Positions 30,344 to 39,751 of a stretch of DNA of 64,000 nt are shown here, in pieces. The DNA is taken from contig CANNAE010000001.1 in NCBI GenBank assembly GCA_947502505.1, forward strand, positions 611,265 to 675,264, read 5' to 3'. How positions within the stretch are numbered: position 1 is the first letter of the stretch; the number at the start of each line of letters is the position of its first letter. This stretch comes from an uncultured Planococcus sp. (GTDB lineage Bacteria > Bacillota > Bacilli > Bacillales_A > Planococcaceae). A program made the position numbers and the translations under genes. The notes below the pieces were generated by a model, which was not told where the DNA came from, did not search any database, and was given only the letters and a program-made list of their open reading frames with translations.

Positions 30344-30892
30344 ATGCAGGAATTCCATGCAACCACGATTTTTGCAGTTAAGCATAAAGGAAAATCGGCA
30401 ATGGCAGGCGATGGGCAAGTGACATTCGGCAATGCCGTAGTCATGAAACATACCGCCAAAAAGGTGCGCCGTCTATACAATAACGAAGTGCTGACCGGAT
30501 TTGCCGGTTCTGTGGCCGACGCCTTCACGCTATTTGAAATGTTCGAAGGCAAGCTCACTGAATTCAACGGCAATTTGCAGCGCGCCGCCGTCGAACTCGC
30601 CAAGCAATGGCGTGGTGATAAAATGCTGCGCCAATTGGAAGCGATGCTCATCGTCATGAACAAGGACGAACTATTGCTCGTTTCGGGCACTGGTGAAGTC
30701 ATCGAACCCGACGATGGGATCTTGGCGATCGGCTCGGGCGGCAATTACGCGCTCGCGGCTGGGCGTGCTTTGAAGACTTATGCCGGCGACCATATGACAG
30801 CAGGGGAAATCGCCCAATCCGCACTGGAAACGGCTGCGGACATTTGCGTTTATACCAACCATCAAATCATTATGGAGGAGTTGTCCGAATGA
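30344..30892 (+). CDS. hslV: ATP-dependent protease proteolytic subunit HslV (CodW/ClpQ)
   Basis: HslV forms the double-hexamer peptidase of the HslUV protease. The proteasome-like fold is shown by [23 protein letters not shown] at residues 7-29, quoted here only by its ends: TTIFAV and AGDGQVTFG. The N-terminus is [10 protein letters not shown], so the E. coli-type nucleophile Thr aligns at residue 7 behind a short extension. The serine that begins the mature B. subtilis CodW is absent. AAGGAGG precedes ATG 30344. The stop overlaps hslU by four bases. Confidence 0.96.
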   Translation: MQEFHATTIFAVKHKGKSAMAGDGQVTFGNAVVMKHTAKKVRRLYNNEVLTGFAGSVADAFTLFEMFEGKLTEFNGNLQRAAVELAKQWRGDKMLRQLEAMLIVMNKDELLLVSGTGEVIEPDDGILAIGSGGNYALAAGRALKTYAGDHMTAGEIAQSALETAADICVYTNHQIIMEELSE

Positions 30893-32286
30893 AAACACAA
30901 ACCGATTTGACTCCCCGGCAGATTACCGATCACTTGGACCGCTTCATCGTCGGGCAAAAAGACGCCAAACGCTCGATAGCGATTGCGCTACGCAACCGCT
31001 ACCGCCGCAGCCGCCTGGATGAAGAGCTGCAGGATGAAGTGATCCCAAAAAATATCTTGATGATCGGCCCGACCGGCGTCGGGAAAACGGAAATTGCGCG
31101 CCGCATCGCAAAATTGACCGGTGCGCCATTCATTAAGGTTGAAGCGACAAAATTCACAGAAGTCGGCTATGTCGGGCGTGATGTGGAGTCGATGGTGCGC
31201 GATTTAGTGGAAGCATCCGTACGCATCGTCAAAGAAGAAAAATACGAAGCCGTAAAAGAACGCGCGGAATCCGCAGCCAATGACCGGCTCGTGAAATTGC
31301 TGGCGCCGTCCATGAAGAAAAAGCAAACTGCGCAAAACCCGCTGGAGATGTTCTTCGGCCAGAAGCAGGAACAGGAAGAAGAAGACCCGGAAGCGGAAGT
31401 GGAAGTGCGCGTCAAGCGCCGTGAAATTGCCGCTGACTTGAAAGCCGGCAAGCTGGAAGAGGAATGGGTGACGCTTGAAGTGACCGAGAACAACGCTTCC
31501 ATGTTCGATGCTTTCCAAGGTTCGGGGATGGAGCAGATGGGCGAGAACATGCAGGATGCTTTGTCTTCTTTGATGCCGAAGAAAAAGAAAAAGCGCCGCA
31601 TGCAAGTGAAAGACGCCCGCCGCATATTGACGGCGGAAGAATCAGAGAAACTGGTCGATAGCGAGGAAATCTCGAGCGAGGCGATCCGCCGCGCCGAACA
31701 GCACGGCATCATCTTCATCGATGAAATGGATAAGGTCGCAAGCAAAAGCTCGAATTCTTCTGCGGACGTTTCAAGAGAAGGCGTCCAGCGCGATATCTTG
31801 CCGATTGTCGAAGGTTCGACTGTATCGACCAAATACGGCGCCGTGAAAACCGATTATGTGCTGTTTGTCGCAGCCGGGGCTTTCCATATGTCGAAGCCGT
31901 CGGATCTGATCCCGGAATTGCAGGGCCGTTTCCCGATTCGCGTGGAATTGACCAAACTGGAAGTCGAGGATTTCGTGAAGATTTTGACAGAACCGAAACA
32001 TTCCTTGCTTAATCAGTATAAAGCCCTTCTCGAAACAGAGGGAGTTGTGGTACAATTTACTGATGCGTCAATCGTCAGACTTGCGGAAATTGCTTATGAA
32101 GTAAATCAACAGACGGATAATATCGGCGCTCGCCGACTTCATACAATATTGGAACGCTTATTGGAAGACCTATCATTTGAAGCATCTGAAATTTCACCTG
32201 CACAAATCGATATCACTCCTCAATACGTCAACGAAAAGCTTGAAAATGTGGCGAAAAATAAAGATTTGTCACAATTTATCTTGTAG
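30889..32286 (+). CDS. hslU: ATP-dependent protease ATPase subunit HslU (ClpY)
   Basis: HslU unfolds substrates and feeds them to HslV. Walker A GPTGVGKT lies at residues 60-67, the intermediate I-domain spans about 110-240 and is rich in charged residues, and Walker [12 protein letters not shown] is near 275. The C-terminus ends in LSQFIL, the tail that inserts into HslV to activate it. ATG 30889 has GGAGGAG upstream; 465 residues match the family. Confidence 0.97.
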   Translation: MKTQTDLTPRQITDHLDRFIVGQKDAKRSIAIALRNRYRRSRLDEELQDEVIPKNILMIGPTGVGKTEIARRIAKLTGAPFIKVEATKFTEVGYVGRDVESMVRDLVEASVRIVKEEKYEAVKERAESAANDRLVKLLAPSMKKKQTAQNPLEMFFGQKQEQEEEDPEAEVEVRVKRREIAADLKAGKLEEEWVTLEVTENNASMFDAFQGSGMEQMGENMQDALSSLMPKKKKKRRMQVKDARRILTAEESEKLVDSEEISSEAIRRAEQHGIIFIDEMDKVASKSSNSSADVSREGVQRDILPIVEGSTVSTKYGAVKTDYVLFVAAGAFHMSKPSDLIPELQGRFPIRVELTKLEVEDFVKILTEPKHSLLNQYKALLETEGVVVQFTDASIVRLAEIAYEVNQQTDNIGARRLHTILERLLEDLSFEASEISPAQIDITPQYVNEKLENVAKNKDLSQFIL

Positions 32287-32381
32287 AACAAGGCGTATTG
32301 GTTTCATTAAAGTGTAAAAACCTTTAGAATATTGAATAAACGGTGCGAAATACGTACGAATCATGTAGGAGGTTCATAATA

Positions 32382-33161
32382 ATGAATTTATTGGGAAAAA
32401 CAAGACGCATTAACTCTATGCTGCAAGCAGCAGCCGGCAAGCCGGTTAACTTTAAGGACATGGCTGAAACATTGAGCGAAGTCATCGAAGCAAATGTCTT
32501 CGTCGTCAGCCGCAAAGGGAAGGTTCTTGGCTATGCTGTCAACCAGCAGATCGAAAACGAGCGCATGAAGAACATGCTCGAAGAACGCCAATTCCCGGTT
32601 GAATACACACAAAACCTTTCAAACGTTACAGAAACATCCGCTAACATGGATGTGAACAGCGAGCACACGATCTTCCCAGTGGAAGAGCGCGAACTATTCA
32701 AAAACGGCTTGACGACGATCGTTCCGATCATCGGCGGCGGCGAACGCCTTGGCACATTATTGCTTGGCCGCGTCAACGACGAGTTCGGCGATGATGACTT
32801 GATCCTTGGCGAATACGGCGCGACAGTTGTCGGCATGGAGATCCTCCGTGAAAAAGGCGACCGCATCGAAGAAGAAGCCCGCAGCAAAGCTGTTGTGCAA
32901 ATGGCGATCAGCTCGCTTTCATACAGCGAACTTGAAGCGATCGAGCACATCTTTGAAGAACTCGACGGCAACGAAGGCTTGCTTGTCGCTTCTAAAATCG
33001 CTGACCGTGTCGGCATCACGCGCTCGGTCATCGTTAACGCTTTGCGTAAACTCGAAAGCGCAGGCGTCATCGAATCCCGTTCACTCGGCATGAAAGGAAC
33101 GTATATCAAAGTATTGAATACGAAATTCCTTGCAGAGCTCGAACAATTGAAAATGAATTAA
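32382..33161 (+). CDS. codY: GTP- and branched-chain amino acid-sensing repressor CodY
   Basis: CodY is the global regulator of nutrient-limitation genes in low-GC Firmicutes. The N-terminal GAF domain binds branched-chain amino acids (residues about 1-155, starting [15 protein letters not shown]). The winged HTH near 200-235 contains [23 protein letters not shown] 32382 (259 residues) follows TAGGAGG. A 95-base gap from hslU holds no convincing promoter of its own. A strong terminator follows. Confidence 0.98.
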   Translation: MNLLGKTRRINSMLQAAAGKPVNFKDMAETLSEVIEANVFVVSRKGKVLGYAVNQQIENERMKNMLEERQFPVEYTQNLSNVTETSANMDVNSEHTIFPVEERELFKNGLTTIVPIIGGGERLGTLLLGRVNDEFGDDDLILGEYGATVVGMEILREKGDRIEEEARSKAVVQMAISSLSYSELEAIEHIFEELDGNEGLLVASKIADRVGITRSVIVNALRKLESAGVIESRSLGMKGTYIKVLNTKFLAELEQLKMN

Positions 33162-33169
33162 TCTCATGC

Positions 33170-33207
33170 GCCGCCCCGGACTATTCAATAGTTCCGGGGC
33201 GGCTTTT
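33170..33207 (+). terminator. Intrinsic terminator after codY
   Basis: GCCGCCCCGGA (33170-33180) pairs with TCCGGGGCGGC (33193-33203), with an inner CTATT/AATAG, followed by TTTT. Confidence 0.9.
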
Positions 33208-33612
33208 GCGTATTGTACTACCTCAGAATGTTGAAGAAGTTGCAGCTTTTCATTACAAATTGTCTGTTCCATTTCCTGTTTATAATTAAGGGAATGTAAA
33301 AGGGTGTTGAGTAAATAATTCTTCGGCGTTAGTGTAGCGGAAGCCGGCGACTAATGAATATGTGAAGCCTTGCTGAGTATGTTCATTTGCGACGCATCTG
33401 CTAGCAGATGTGGGAGCAGCGGCTTTCAATGCTGGACTTATTCTACGAATCGTGCCCTGGCAGCTGGCAACGCGACGTCCTGTCGCGCCAGCTGCATGAC
33501 CCACATCCTGTGGGCCCGAAAGCGACCGGCTGGAGCGGAACGAAAAATTGCCGAGGTTTCTCAAAAGCCTCTATACCTTTTCCAAGCTTTCGCTAGCTTT
33601 TAAAAATATCAG
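33208..33612 (+). other. Hairpin-rich intergenic region between codY and rpsB
   Basis: This part of the only gap above 300 bases contains no credible gene. It holds a TATAAT (33281-33286) with a poor -35 (TTGTCT, 15-base spacer), a cluster of three perfect hairpins at 33395-33514, and a terminator-like hairpin (33553-33571, GAGG with CCTC, then a T-rich tail). The layout could be a small RNA gene of about 290 bases or a dispersed intergenic repeat. In B. subtilis this chromosomal position holds the fla/che operon. Confidence 0.5.
33395..33514 (+). repeat. Cluster of three perfect palindromic hairpins
   Basis: CATCTGCTAGCAGATG (33395-33410) is a 16-base palindrome. A second hairpin pairs GCAGCTGGC (33460-33468) with GCCAGCTGC (33487-33495) and carries an inner CGCGAC/GTCGCG. 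A third pairs CCCACA (33500-33505) with TGTGGG (33509-33514). The second and third share a TCCTG apex. Downstream GAAAGCGACCGGCTGGAGCG looks like a fragment seen in Bacillales intergenic repeats, which is recollection only. Confidence 0.6.
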
Positions 33613-33642
33613 TTGCAGGCACCAGCAACTGCGTGGTATAAT
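33613..33642 (+). promoter_or_regulatory. Promoter of rpsB
   Basis: TTGCAG (33613-33618) and TATAAT (33637-33642) have an 18-base spacer; TGG before the -10 makes it an extended -10. A hairpin CAGTTGC/GCAACTG overlaps the -35 and spacer. Confidence 0.8.
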
Positions 33643-33649
33643 TTCAAAT

Positions 33650-33759
33650 GGTGTTAAATACACACGCATTCCGATCTGTTCCGCTGGTGCCTGAATGGGT
33701 AACGGTTCAGAAGCGAAGAGTGCGGAGGCAAACAAAAACCTATTAGGAGGAAACACATC
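33650..33759 (+). promoter_or_regulatory. Structured leader of rpsB
   Basis: CGCATT (33665-33670) pairs with AGTGCG (33719-33724) as a closing helix. Inside it TTCCGCT pairs with AGCGAA across a bulged C, and CTGAA (33691-33695) pairs with TTCAG (33706-33710) around a TGGGTAACGG loop. Position suggests S2 autoregulation; I cannot assign a known family. Confidence 0.55.
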
Positions 33760-34476
33760 ATGGCAGTAATTTCAATGAAACAATTGCTTGAAGCTGGTGT
33801 TCACTTTGGCCACCAGACTCGCCGCTGGAACCCGAAAATGAAAAAATACATCTTCGTGGAACGTAACGGCATCTACATCATCGACCTTCAAAAAACGGTC
33901 CGCAAACTTGAGGAAGCTTATAACTTCATGAAGCAAGTGGGCGAAGAAGGCGGTAAAGTCTTGTTCGTAGGAACTAAAAAACAAGCTCAGGACGCTATCA
34001 AAGAAGAAGCAGAACGTTCTGGCAACTACTACATCAACCAACGCTGGTTGGGTGGTACTTTGACAAACTTCGGCACGATCCAAAAACGTGTTAACCGCAT
34101 GAAGCAGATCGAGCGCATGGAAGAAGACGGCACTTTCGATGTCCTTCCGAAAAAAGAAGTAGTCCAATTGAAAAAACAACACGAACGCTTGGAGAAATTC
34201 CTAGGCGGTATCCGTGACATGAACGGTCTTCCAGACGTAATGTTCGTCGTAGACCCACGTAAAGAACGCATTGCAGTAGCAGAAGCTATGAAATTGAACA
34301 TTCCAATCGTAGGTATCGTTGATACTAACTGCGATCCGGACGAAATCGATTACGTAATCCCTGCAAACGACGATGCAATCCGTGCAGTCAAACTATTGAC
34401 TGGCAAAATGGCAGATGCTCTTCTTGAGTCTAAGCCAGAAGAAGACGAAGAAGTATCAGCGGAAACTGCTGAGTAA
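33760..34476 (+). CDS. rpsB: 30S ribosomal protein S2
   Basis: S2 binds the 30S near S1 and is added late in assembly. The hallmark [22 protein letters not shown] and the central coiled-coil helices (about residues 100-150) are present. The acidic C-terminus ([15 protein letters not shown]) is typical. Length is 238 residues. It starts after TAGGAGG behind its own promoter and leader. A terminator separates it from tsf, so EF-Ts expression probably depends on partial read-through. Confidence 0.98.
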   Translation: MAVISMKQLLEAGVHFGHQTRRWNPKMKKYIFVERNGIYIIDLQKTVRKLEEAYNFMKQVGEEGGKVLFVGTKKQAQDAIKEEAERSGNYYINQRWLGGTLTNFGTIQKRVNRMKQIERMEEDGTFDVLPKKEVVQLKKQHERLEKFLGGIRDMNGLPDVMFVVDPRKERIAVAEAMKLNIPIVGIVDTNCDPDEIDYVIPANDDAIRAVKLLTGKMADALLESKPEEDEEVSAETAE

Positions 34477-34490
34477 TTCGCAATGTTTAC

Positions 34491-34528
34491 AGGTGATAAG
34501 CGGCCAACCCCACTTATCACCTTTTTTT
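34491..34528 (+). terminator. Terminator between rpsB and tsf
   Basis: A perfect 10-bp stem (AGGTGATAAG with CTTATCACCT), 12-base loop and seven T residues. No clear promoter follows before tsf, so it likely attenuates. Confidence 0.9.
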
Positions 34529-34564
34529 GAGAAAACACAGACAAGTTGAAGGAGGAATTTAATC

Positions 34565-35449
34565 ATGGCAGTTACAGCTCAAATGGTTAAAGAATTGCGC
34601 GAAAAAACAGGCGCAGGTATGATGGATTGCAAAAAAGCATTGGTACAAACTGACGGTGACATTGACGCAGCACTAGATTTCCTTCGCGAAAAAGGATTGT
34701 CAAGCGCTTCTAAAAAAGCAGACCGCATCGCAGCTGAAGGGATCACTTCGATTCTTGAAGAAGGAAACGAAGCAGTCATCTATGAAGTTAACGCTGAAAC
34801 TGATTTCGTCGCGAAAAACGAAGGCTTCCAGACTTTGGTCAAAGAAATCGGCGAGCACTTGCTAGCAACTAAACCGGCAACAATCGACGAAGCCAACGCT
34901 TCGACAATGTCTAATGGCTTGTCAGTAGCGGACCACATCTCGAATGCCATCGCTAAAATCGGCGAAAAAATCACATTGCGCCGTTTCGAAATCCGCACTA
35001 AAGCGGACAACGACGCTTTTGGCCCTTACTTGCACATGGGCGGCCGCATCGGCGTTCTAGTTGTATTGGAAGGTTCTTCTGATTCACAAGCTGCACGCGA
35101 TATCGCAATGCACATCGCTGCACTTAACCCGAAATACATCTCACGCGACGAAGTATCTGCTGACGAAGTAGAGCGCGAGCGCAGTGTATTGACTGAACAA
35201 GCATTGAACGAAGGCAAGCCGGAAAAAATCGTTGAAAAAATGGTTGAAGGCCGTCTTGGAAAATACTTTGAAGACATCTGCTTGCTTGACCAAGCATTCG
35301 TTAAAAACTCTGACCAGAAAGTCCGCGATTTCGCAGCATCTGTTGGCGGCACTGTAAAAGAGTTCATCCGTTACGAAGTTGGCGAAGGCATCGAAAAGCG
35401 CGAAGACAACTTTGCTGACGAAGTCATGAGCCAAGTCAACAAAAAATAA
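34565..35449 (+). CDS. tsf: Elongation factor Ts
   Basis: EF-Ts exchanges GDP for GTP on EF-Tu. The N-terminal UBA-like domain contains the signature [16 protein letters not shown] at about residues 11-26, and the core has [13 protein letters not shown] near 78-90, which contacts EF-Tu. The 294-residue length is normal. Codon bias is strong. It follows rpsB and is closed by its own terminator. Confidence 0.98.
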   Translation: MAVTAQMVKELREKTGAGMMDCKKALVQTDGDIDAALDFLREKGLSSASKKADRIAAEGITSILEEGNEAVIYEVNAETDFVAKNEGFQTLVKEIGEHLLATKPATIDEANASTMSNGLSVADHISNAIAKIGEKITLRRFEIRTKADNDAFGPYLHMGGRIGVLVVLEGSSDSQAARDIAMHIAALNPKYISRDEVSADEVERERSVLTEQALNEGKPEKIVEKMVEGRLGKYFEDICLLDQAFVKNSDQKVRDFAASVGGTVKEFIRYEVGEGIEKREDNFADEVMSQVNKK

Positions 35450-35473
35450 TTCAATTTTTATAAGAGTCATCCG

Positions 35474-35502
35474 GGGAACACAATGTTGTGTTCCCTGTTT
35501 TT
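35474..35502 (+). terminator. Terminator between tsf and pyrH
   Basis: A perfect 10-bp stem (GGGAACACAA with TTGTGTTCCC) and two-base apex, followed by TGTTTTTC. Confidence 0.85.
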
Positions 35503-35528
35503 CAATAAACGTGTAACGGAGGGTACCG

Positions 35529-36254
35529 ATGAGTGTTCCAAAATACAAACGCATTGTACTGAAATTAAGTGGAGAAGCGATGGCAGGCGGACAAGGTTTC
35601 GGCCTTTCCCCTGAAATCATCAAATCTGTCGCAGCGCAAGTGAAAGAAATCGTAGACCTTGGCGTTGAAGTAGCGGTAGTGGTCGGCGGCGGCAACATCT
35701 GGCGCGGCAAAGTCGGCTCGGAAATGGGCATGGACCGTGCCACTGCAGACTATATGGGCATGCTTGCAACGGTCATGAACTCACTGGCCCTGCAGGATTC
35801 ACTGGAGAAGCAAGACGTGGAAACACGGGTTTTGTCTTCCATTGAAATGCGCCAAGTCGCTGAACCGTATATCCGCAGAAGAGCGATTCGCCACCTCGAG
35901 AAAAAACGTGTAGTCATTTTCTCGGCCGGAACTGGAAATCCTTACTTCTCGACAGATACGACTGCTGCCTTGCGGGCGGCAGAGATCGAGGCTGACGTCA
36001 TCTTGATGGCGAAAAACAATGTCGACGGCGTATATTCCGCTGATCCGAAAACCGATGCCGAAGCAGTCAAATACGATGAACTATCGTATTTCGAAGTGAT
36101 TCAGCAAGGGCTTCAAGTGATGGACTCGACAGCTTCCACATTATGTATGGACAATGATATTCCACTCGTAGTATTCTCTATAATGGAAAAAGGAAACATA
36201 AAACGAGCTGTTCTGGGTGAAAAGATCGGGACAGTAGTGAGGAGATCATTATAA
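35529..36254 (+). CDS. pyrH: Uridylate kinase
   Basis: PyrH phosphorylates UMP to UDP as a hexameric amino-acid-kinase-family enzyme. [14 protein letters not shown] (about residues 6-19), [11 protein letters not shown] near 45-56 and [14 protein letters not shown] near 136-149 are the nucleotide and UMP sites. The 241-residue length is normal. The stop codon shares a base with the frr start (TAATG), so the two are translationally coupled. Confidence 0.97.
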   Translation: MSVPKYKRIVLKLSGEAMAGGQGFGLSPEIIKSVAAQVKEIVDLGVEVAVVVGGGNIWRGKVGSEMGMDRATADYMGMLATVMNSLALQDSLEKQDVETRVLSSIEMRQVAEPYIRRRAIRHLEKKRVVIFSAGTGNPYFSTDTTAALRAAEIEADVILMAKNNVDGVYSADPKTDAEAVKYDELSYFEVIQQGLQVMDSTASTLCMDNDIPLVVFSIMEKGNIKRAVLGEKIGTVVRRSL

Positions 36255-36811
36255 TGCCAAAAACAATCATGAACGATACGAAAACAAAAATGAGCAGTGC
36301 CATTCAAGCTTTTTCGCGTGATTTGGCTTCTATCCGCGCGGGGCGCGCAACGCCATCCCTACTCGATAAAATCACCGTTGAGTATTACGGAGCGCCAACG
36401 CCGATCAACCAAGTAGCGGGCATTTCCGTACCGGAAGCGCGTTTGATCATGATCCAGCCTTACGACAAAACCGTATTGCCTGAAATCGAAAAAGCGATCA
36501 TGAAATCGGATCTTGGGCTCAGCCCTTCAAACGACGGCAACGTCATCCGCCTTGCGGTACCGGCTCTTACTGAAGAGCGCCGCAAGGATTTGGTCAAGCA
36601 AGTGAAAAAAGAAGCAGAAGAGGCAAAAGTAGGTATCCGCAACATCCGTCGCGATGCCAACGACGACTTGAAGAAGCTTGAGAAAAAGAGCGAAATCACA
36701 GCCGATGATTTGCGCGGCTACTCAGATGATGTGCAAGATATGACAAACACGCATATCGCTAAAATCGACGACATGGCCAAAGACAAAGAAACTGAAATCA
36801 TGGCAGTTTAA
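36254..36811 (+). CDS. frr: Ribosome recycling factor
   Basis: RRF, with EF-G, splits post-termination ribosomes. Its 185 residues form the tRNA-shaped fold: a long helical bundle (residues about 1-30 and 105-185) and a small domain with [14 protein letters not shown] near 35-48. [15 protein letters not shown] (about 24-38) is the family signature. It starts at the last base of the pyrH stop and ends before a strong terminator. Confidence 0.97.
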   Translation: MPKTIMNDTKTKMSSAIQAFSRDLASIRAGRATPSLLDKITVEYYGAPTPINQVAGISVPEARLIMIQPYDKTVLPEIEKAIMKSDLGLSPSNDGNVIRLAVPALTEERRKDLVKQVKKEAEEAKVGIRNIRRDANDDLKKLEKKSEITADDLRGYSDDVQDMTNTHIAKIDDMAKDKETEIMAV

Positions 36812-36832
36812 GCGAACTTCATCTGTTTCCGG

Positions 36833-36859
36833 GCGTCCTGTATAACAGGACGCTTTTTT
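36833..36859 (+). terminator. Intrinsic terminator after frr
   Basis: A perfect 9-bp stem (GCGTCCTGT with ACAGGACGC), loop ATA, then six T residues. Confidence 0.93.
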
Positions 36860-36912
36860 CATGCCAAAATTTCGGGAGTGCCTTGAAAGTTCACGCACAA
36901 CACCCATTTTTT

Positions 36913-36921
36913 TGATATGAT
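36913..36921 (+). promoter_or_regulatory. Candidate extended -10 promoter for uppS
   Basis: TGATATGAT is an extended -10 element after a T run, 43 bases before the start. The matching -35 region is poor. Confidence 0.45.
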
Positions 36922-36963
36922 AAGCAATAGACATTCCGATTGGTTACAAGTGGAGGATTAATT

Positions 36964-37758
36964 ATGTTCAATAAACTATTAAAGAGAAATATAGAGCCGG
37001 TAGTGGTGGAATACGGCGAGCGTGCCATGGCCGTCGCGGGTGCAGGTGTACCATCTCACGTCGCGATCATCATGGACGGCAATGGGCGCTGGGCAAAAAA
37101 ACGGTCCATGCCAAGAATCGCCGGACATCACGAAGGCATGAAGACAGTCCGTAAAATCACCAAGCTTGCGAGCCATCTTGGTGTGGATGTATTGACTTTG
37201 TATGCCTTTTCGACAGAAAACTGGAAACGCCCGAAAATGGAAGTCGACTTCCTGATGCGTTTGCCGGAAGAATTCCTCACCAGTTTTTTGCCGGAATTGA
37301 TCGAAGAGAACGTTCGCGTCGAAATGATGGGCTATACGGACAACTTACCTGCCCATACGCTTCAAGCGATTAAAAAAGCGAAAGAAGCGACCAAGCATAA
37401 CGACGGTTTGGTATTGAATTTTGCATTGAATTACGGCAGCCGGTCGGAAATCGTCGACACTGTCAAAAATTTGGCGGCGCTAGTGCAGGCAGGCGAGCTG
37501 GATCCTTCGGAAATTTCCGAAGAAATGATCACAAGCCGGCTGATGACGAGCGCTTTGCCGGAGCCTGATTTATTGATCCGAACGAGCGGGGAGGTTCGTT
37601 TGAGCAATTTCATGCTGTGGCAATTGGCTTATACGGAATTATGGTTCACCGACACCTTATGGCCGGATTTTGGTGAAGACTGTTTGCTTGAGGCATTCGA
37701 AGTTTACCAGAAACGAAATCGGCGGTTTGGTGGCTTGAAGGGGGAAGAAGCAAATTGA
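36964..37758 (+). CDS. uppS: Undecaprenyl diphosphate synthase
   Basis: UppS condenses isopentenyl diphosphate with farnesyl diphosphate to the C55 lipid carrier for wall synthesis. The cis-prenyltransferase signature IIMDGNGRWAKKR (catalytic Asp38) is at residues 35-47, and LLIRTSGEVRLSNFMLWQ lies near 200-217. ATG 36964 (264 residues) has TGGAGG upstream; an upstream in-frame start overlaps it. It overlaps cdsA by four bases. Confidence 0.97.
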   Translation: MFNKLLKRNIEPVVVEYGERAMAVAGAGVPSHVAIIMDGNGRWAKKRSMPRIAGHHEGMKTVRKITKLASHLGVDVLTLYAFSTENWKRPKMEVDFLMRLPEEFLTSFLPELIEENVRVEMMGYTDNLPAHTLQAIKKAKEATKHNDGLVLNFALNYGSRSEIVDTVKNLAALVQAGELDPSEISEEMITSRLMTSALPEPDLLIRTSGEVRLSNFMLWQLAYTELWFTDTLWPDFGEDCLLEAFEVYQKRNRRFGGLKGEEAN

Positions 37759-38546
37759 AGCAACGCATTATTACAGGAGCTATAGCAGCTGCTTTATTCA
37801 TTCCGTTTGTTATCATCGGCGGGATTCCGTTCATTCTTTTGGTATATGTACTTGCCACAATCGGTTTTCAGGAATTGCTTAAAATGAAAGGCCGGAGCCT
37901 CATGAGTGTCCCCGGCCTTATTTCTCTGGTAGCTCTTTATGCATTCATGCTGCCGGGCGATTGGTCTCAGCAAGTATACGAATGGACCGGGTATTTAAAA
38001 GTGGAATTTGTCTTTATGGCAGTTATTTTGCTGCTCATACATACGGTCGTCGTCAAAAACAGCTTTACGTTCGACGACGCCGCGTTCGCCATCCTTGGCA
38101 CCCTTTATGTGGGCTTAGGGTTTTATTACTTAATCGAAACTCGGGAATCGGGGCTTGCAGTGTTGGTTTTTGCGCTGCTGGTCGTCTGGTTCACCGATTC
38201 TGGAGCTTATTTTACCGGCCGCAAAATCGGCAAGCGCAAGCTATGGCCTGAGATTTCGCCGAACAAGACCATCGAAGGGTTTATCGGCGGCATCGTTTGG
38301 GCGGTTGGCATCGCTTTGGTCTTCGCCTATTTTGCCGGCATGGAACAATCGCTCGTACTAGTGGTCATCGTCGCGATCATTGCTTCGATTTTCGGCCAAT
38401 TGGGCGATCTAGTGGAATCGGCGCTGAAACGCCATTTCAACGTCAAGGATTCCGGGAAGATGCTCCCGGGGCATGGCGGCATCTTGGACCGCTTCGACAG
38501 CATTCTTTTTGTCATGCCGCTTTTGCATTTCCTGCATTTTATTTAA
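37755..38546 (+). CDS. cdsA: Phosphatidate cytidylyltransferase
   Basis: CdsA makes CDP-diacylglycerol from phosphatidic acid and CTP. The protein is polytopic, with several hydrophobic helices from residue 5 onward. The C-terminal family signature is intact: SALKRHFNVKDSGKMLPGHGG then LDRFDS, at about residues 220-250 (only part shown). ISPNKTIEGFIGG near 171-183 is also conserved. Its 263 residues are standard. It continues the lipid theme between uppS and dxr. Confidence 0.96.
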   Translation: MKQRIITGAIAAALFIPFVIIGGIPFILLVYVLATIGFQELLKMKGRSLMSVPGLISLVALYAFMLPGDWSQQVYEWTGYLKVEFVFMAVILLLIHTVVVKNSFTFDDAAFAILGTLYVGLGFYYLIETRESGLAVLVFALLVVWFTDSGAYFTGRKIGKRKLWPEISPNKTIEGFIGGIVWAVGIALVFAYFAGMEQSLVLVVIVAIIASIFGQLGDLVESALKRHFNVKDSGKMLPGHGGILDRFDSILFVMPLLHFLHFI

Positions 38547-38564
38547 GAGAGGATTGTTTCATTG

Positions 38565-39707
38565 ATGAAAAAAATCATATTGCTTGGGGCGACCGGTTCA
38601 ATCGGCGTCCAGACGGCGGATATCATCCGGGAACATCCCGAGGAATTTTCGCTTGTCGGCTTATCCGCTGGAAAAAACATGGAAGTAACGCGCAAGCTGA
38701 TACAGGAATTCCGTCCGGAAATCGTCTGCGTCCAGCTCGCTGAAGATGCGGGACAGCTGCAGCAGGAATTCACGGGCGTTCAGTTTGTCCACGGCAGCAA
38801 GGGCTTGATCGAGGTTGCGACGTATGAGGCGGATGTTTTGGTCAATGCAGTGATTGGCAGCGTCGGGCTTGAGCCGACTTTGGAAGCGATCAAGCTAAGC
38901 CGCACGATTGCCATCGCCAATAAAGAAACGCTTGTGACAGCTGGACATCTGGTTATGCAAAGCGCGAAACAATACGGAGCGGACATCTTGCCGGTGGATA
39001 GTGAACATTCGGCTTTGTTCCAAGCGCTCAACGGCGAAAAGCTCGAGCAGGCAAGCCGGTTGATCTTGACGGCTTCCGGCGGCAGCTTCCGAGACAAGAC
39101 ACGCGGCGAGCTCGCTGATGTCACAGTGGAAGATGCGCTCAATCACCCGAACTGGTCAATGGGATCCAAGATCACAATCGATTCGGCGACGATGCTGAAC
39201 AAAGGGCTCGAAGTGATCGAAGCGCATGTGTTATTCGATTTTGCCTATGATGATATCGATGTGCTATTGCACCGCGAGAGCATCATCCATTCGATGGTGG
39301 AGTTCCAGGATACGAGCGTCATGGCACAACTCGGCACGCCGGACATGAGAGTGCCGATCCAATATGCACTGTCCTACCCGGACCGCTTGCCGCGCCCGAC
39401 TGCCAAACGGCTGGACCTTGCGGAAATCGCCCAACTGAACTTCCGGGCGATGGATTACGAGCGCTTCCGAGCATTAAAGCTCGCATTTGACGCCGGCCGT
39501 GAAGGCGGCACGATGACGACTGTCTTGAATGCTGCCAATGAGCAGGCGGTAGCGATGTTCTTGAATCGTCAAATCGGATTTTTGCAAATTGAGGAATTTA
39601 TTGAACGGGCGATGCTTGCCCATCAGACAATTGCCTCACCGGATCTTGAAACGATTCTGGCGGCAGATTCTGAAACGAGAAAAACTGTGGAAAACATGCT
39701 AAAATAG
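38565..39707 (+). CDS. dxr: 1-deoxy-D-xylulose 5-phosphate reductoisomerase
   Basis: Dxr performs the first committed step of the MEP isoprenoid pathway, giving MEP from DXP with [21 protein letters not shown] (about residues 6-21) binds NADPH, and [12 protein letters not shown] near 146-157 holds the metal site. [22 protein letters not shown] near 195-216 is conserved. I take ATG 38565 (380 residues); the adjoining TTG 38562 is possible. Together with uppS it supplies isoprenoid precursors. Confidence 0.96.
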   Translation: MKKIILLGATGSIGVQTADIIREHPEEFSLVGLSAGKNMEVTRKLIQEFRPEIVCVQLAEDAGQLQQEFTGVQFVHGSKGLIEVATYEADVLVNAVIGSVGLEPTLEAIKLSRTIAIANKETLVTAGHLVMQSAKQYGADILPVDSEHSALFQALNGEKLEQASRLILTASGGSFRDKTRGELADVTVEDALNHPNWSMGSKITIDSATMLNKGLEVIEAHVLFDFAYDDIDVLLHRESIIHSMVEFQDTSVMAQLGTPDMRVPIQYALSYPDRLPRPTAKRLDLAEIAQLNFRAMDYERFRALKLAFDAGREGGTMTTVLNAANEQAVAMFLNRQIGFLQIEEFIERAMLAHQTIASPDLETILAADSETRKTVENMLK

Positions 39708-39751
39708 CGACAGATTAAAACCGAATAAGGTTTATTAAGGATGGGTTCAAA

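Noticed and set aside
32287..32381. CodY autoregulatory box ahead of codY
   Set aside because: No stretch comes near the AATTTTCWGAAAATT consensus; the AT-rich segment at 32321-32340 has too few matches.
33286..33603. Short open frames of 60-90 codons in the codY-rpsB gap on both strands
   Set aside because: They run through the perfect hairpins, lack ribosome sites and have unlikely compositions, so they are not credible genes.
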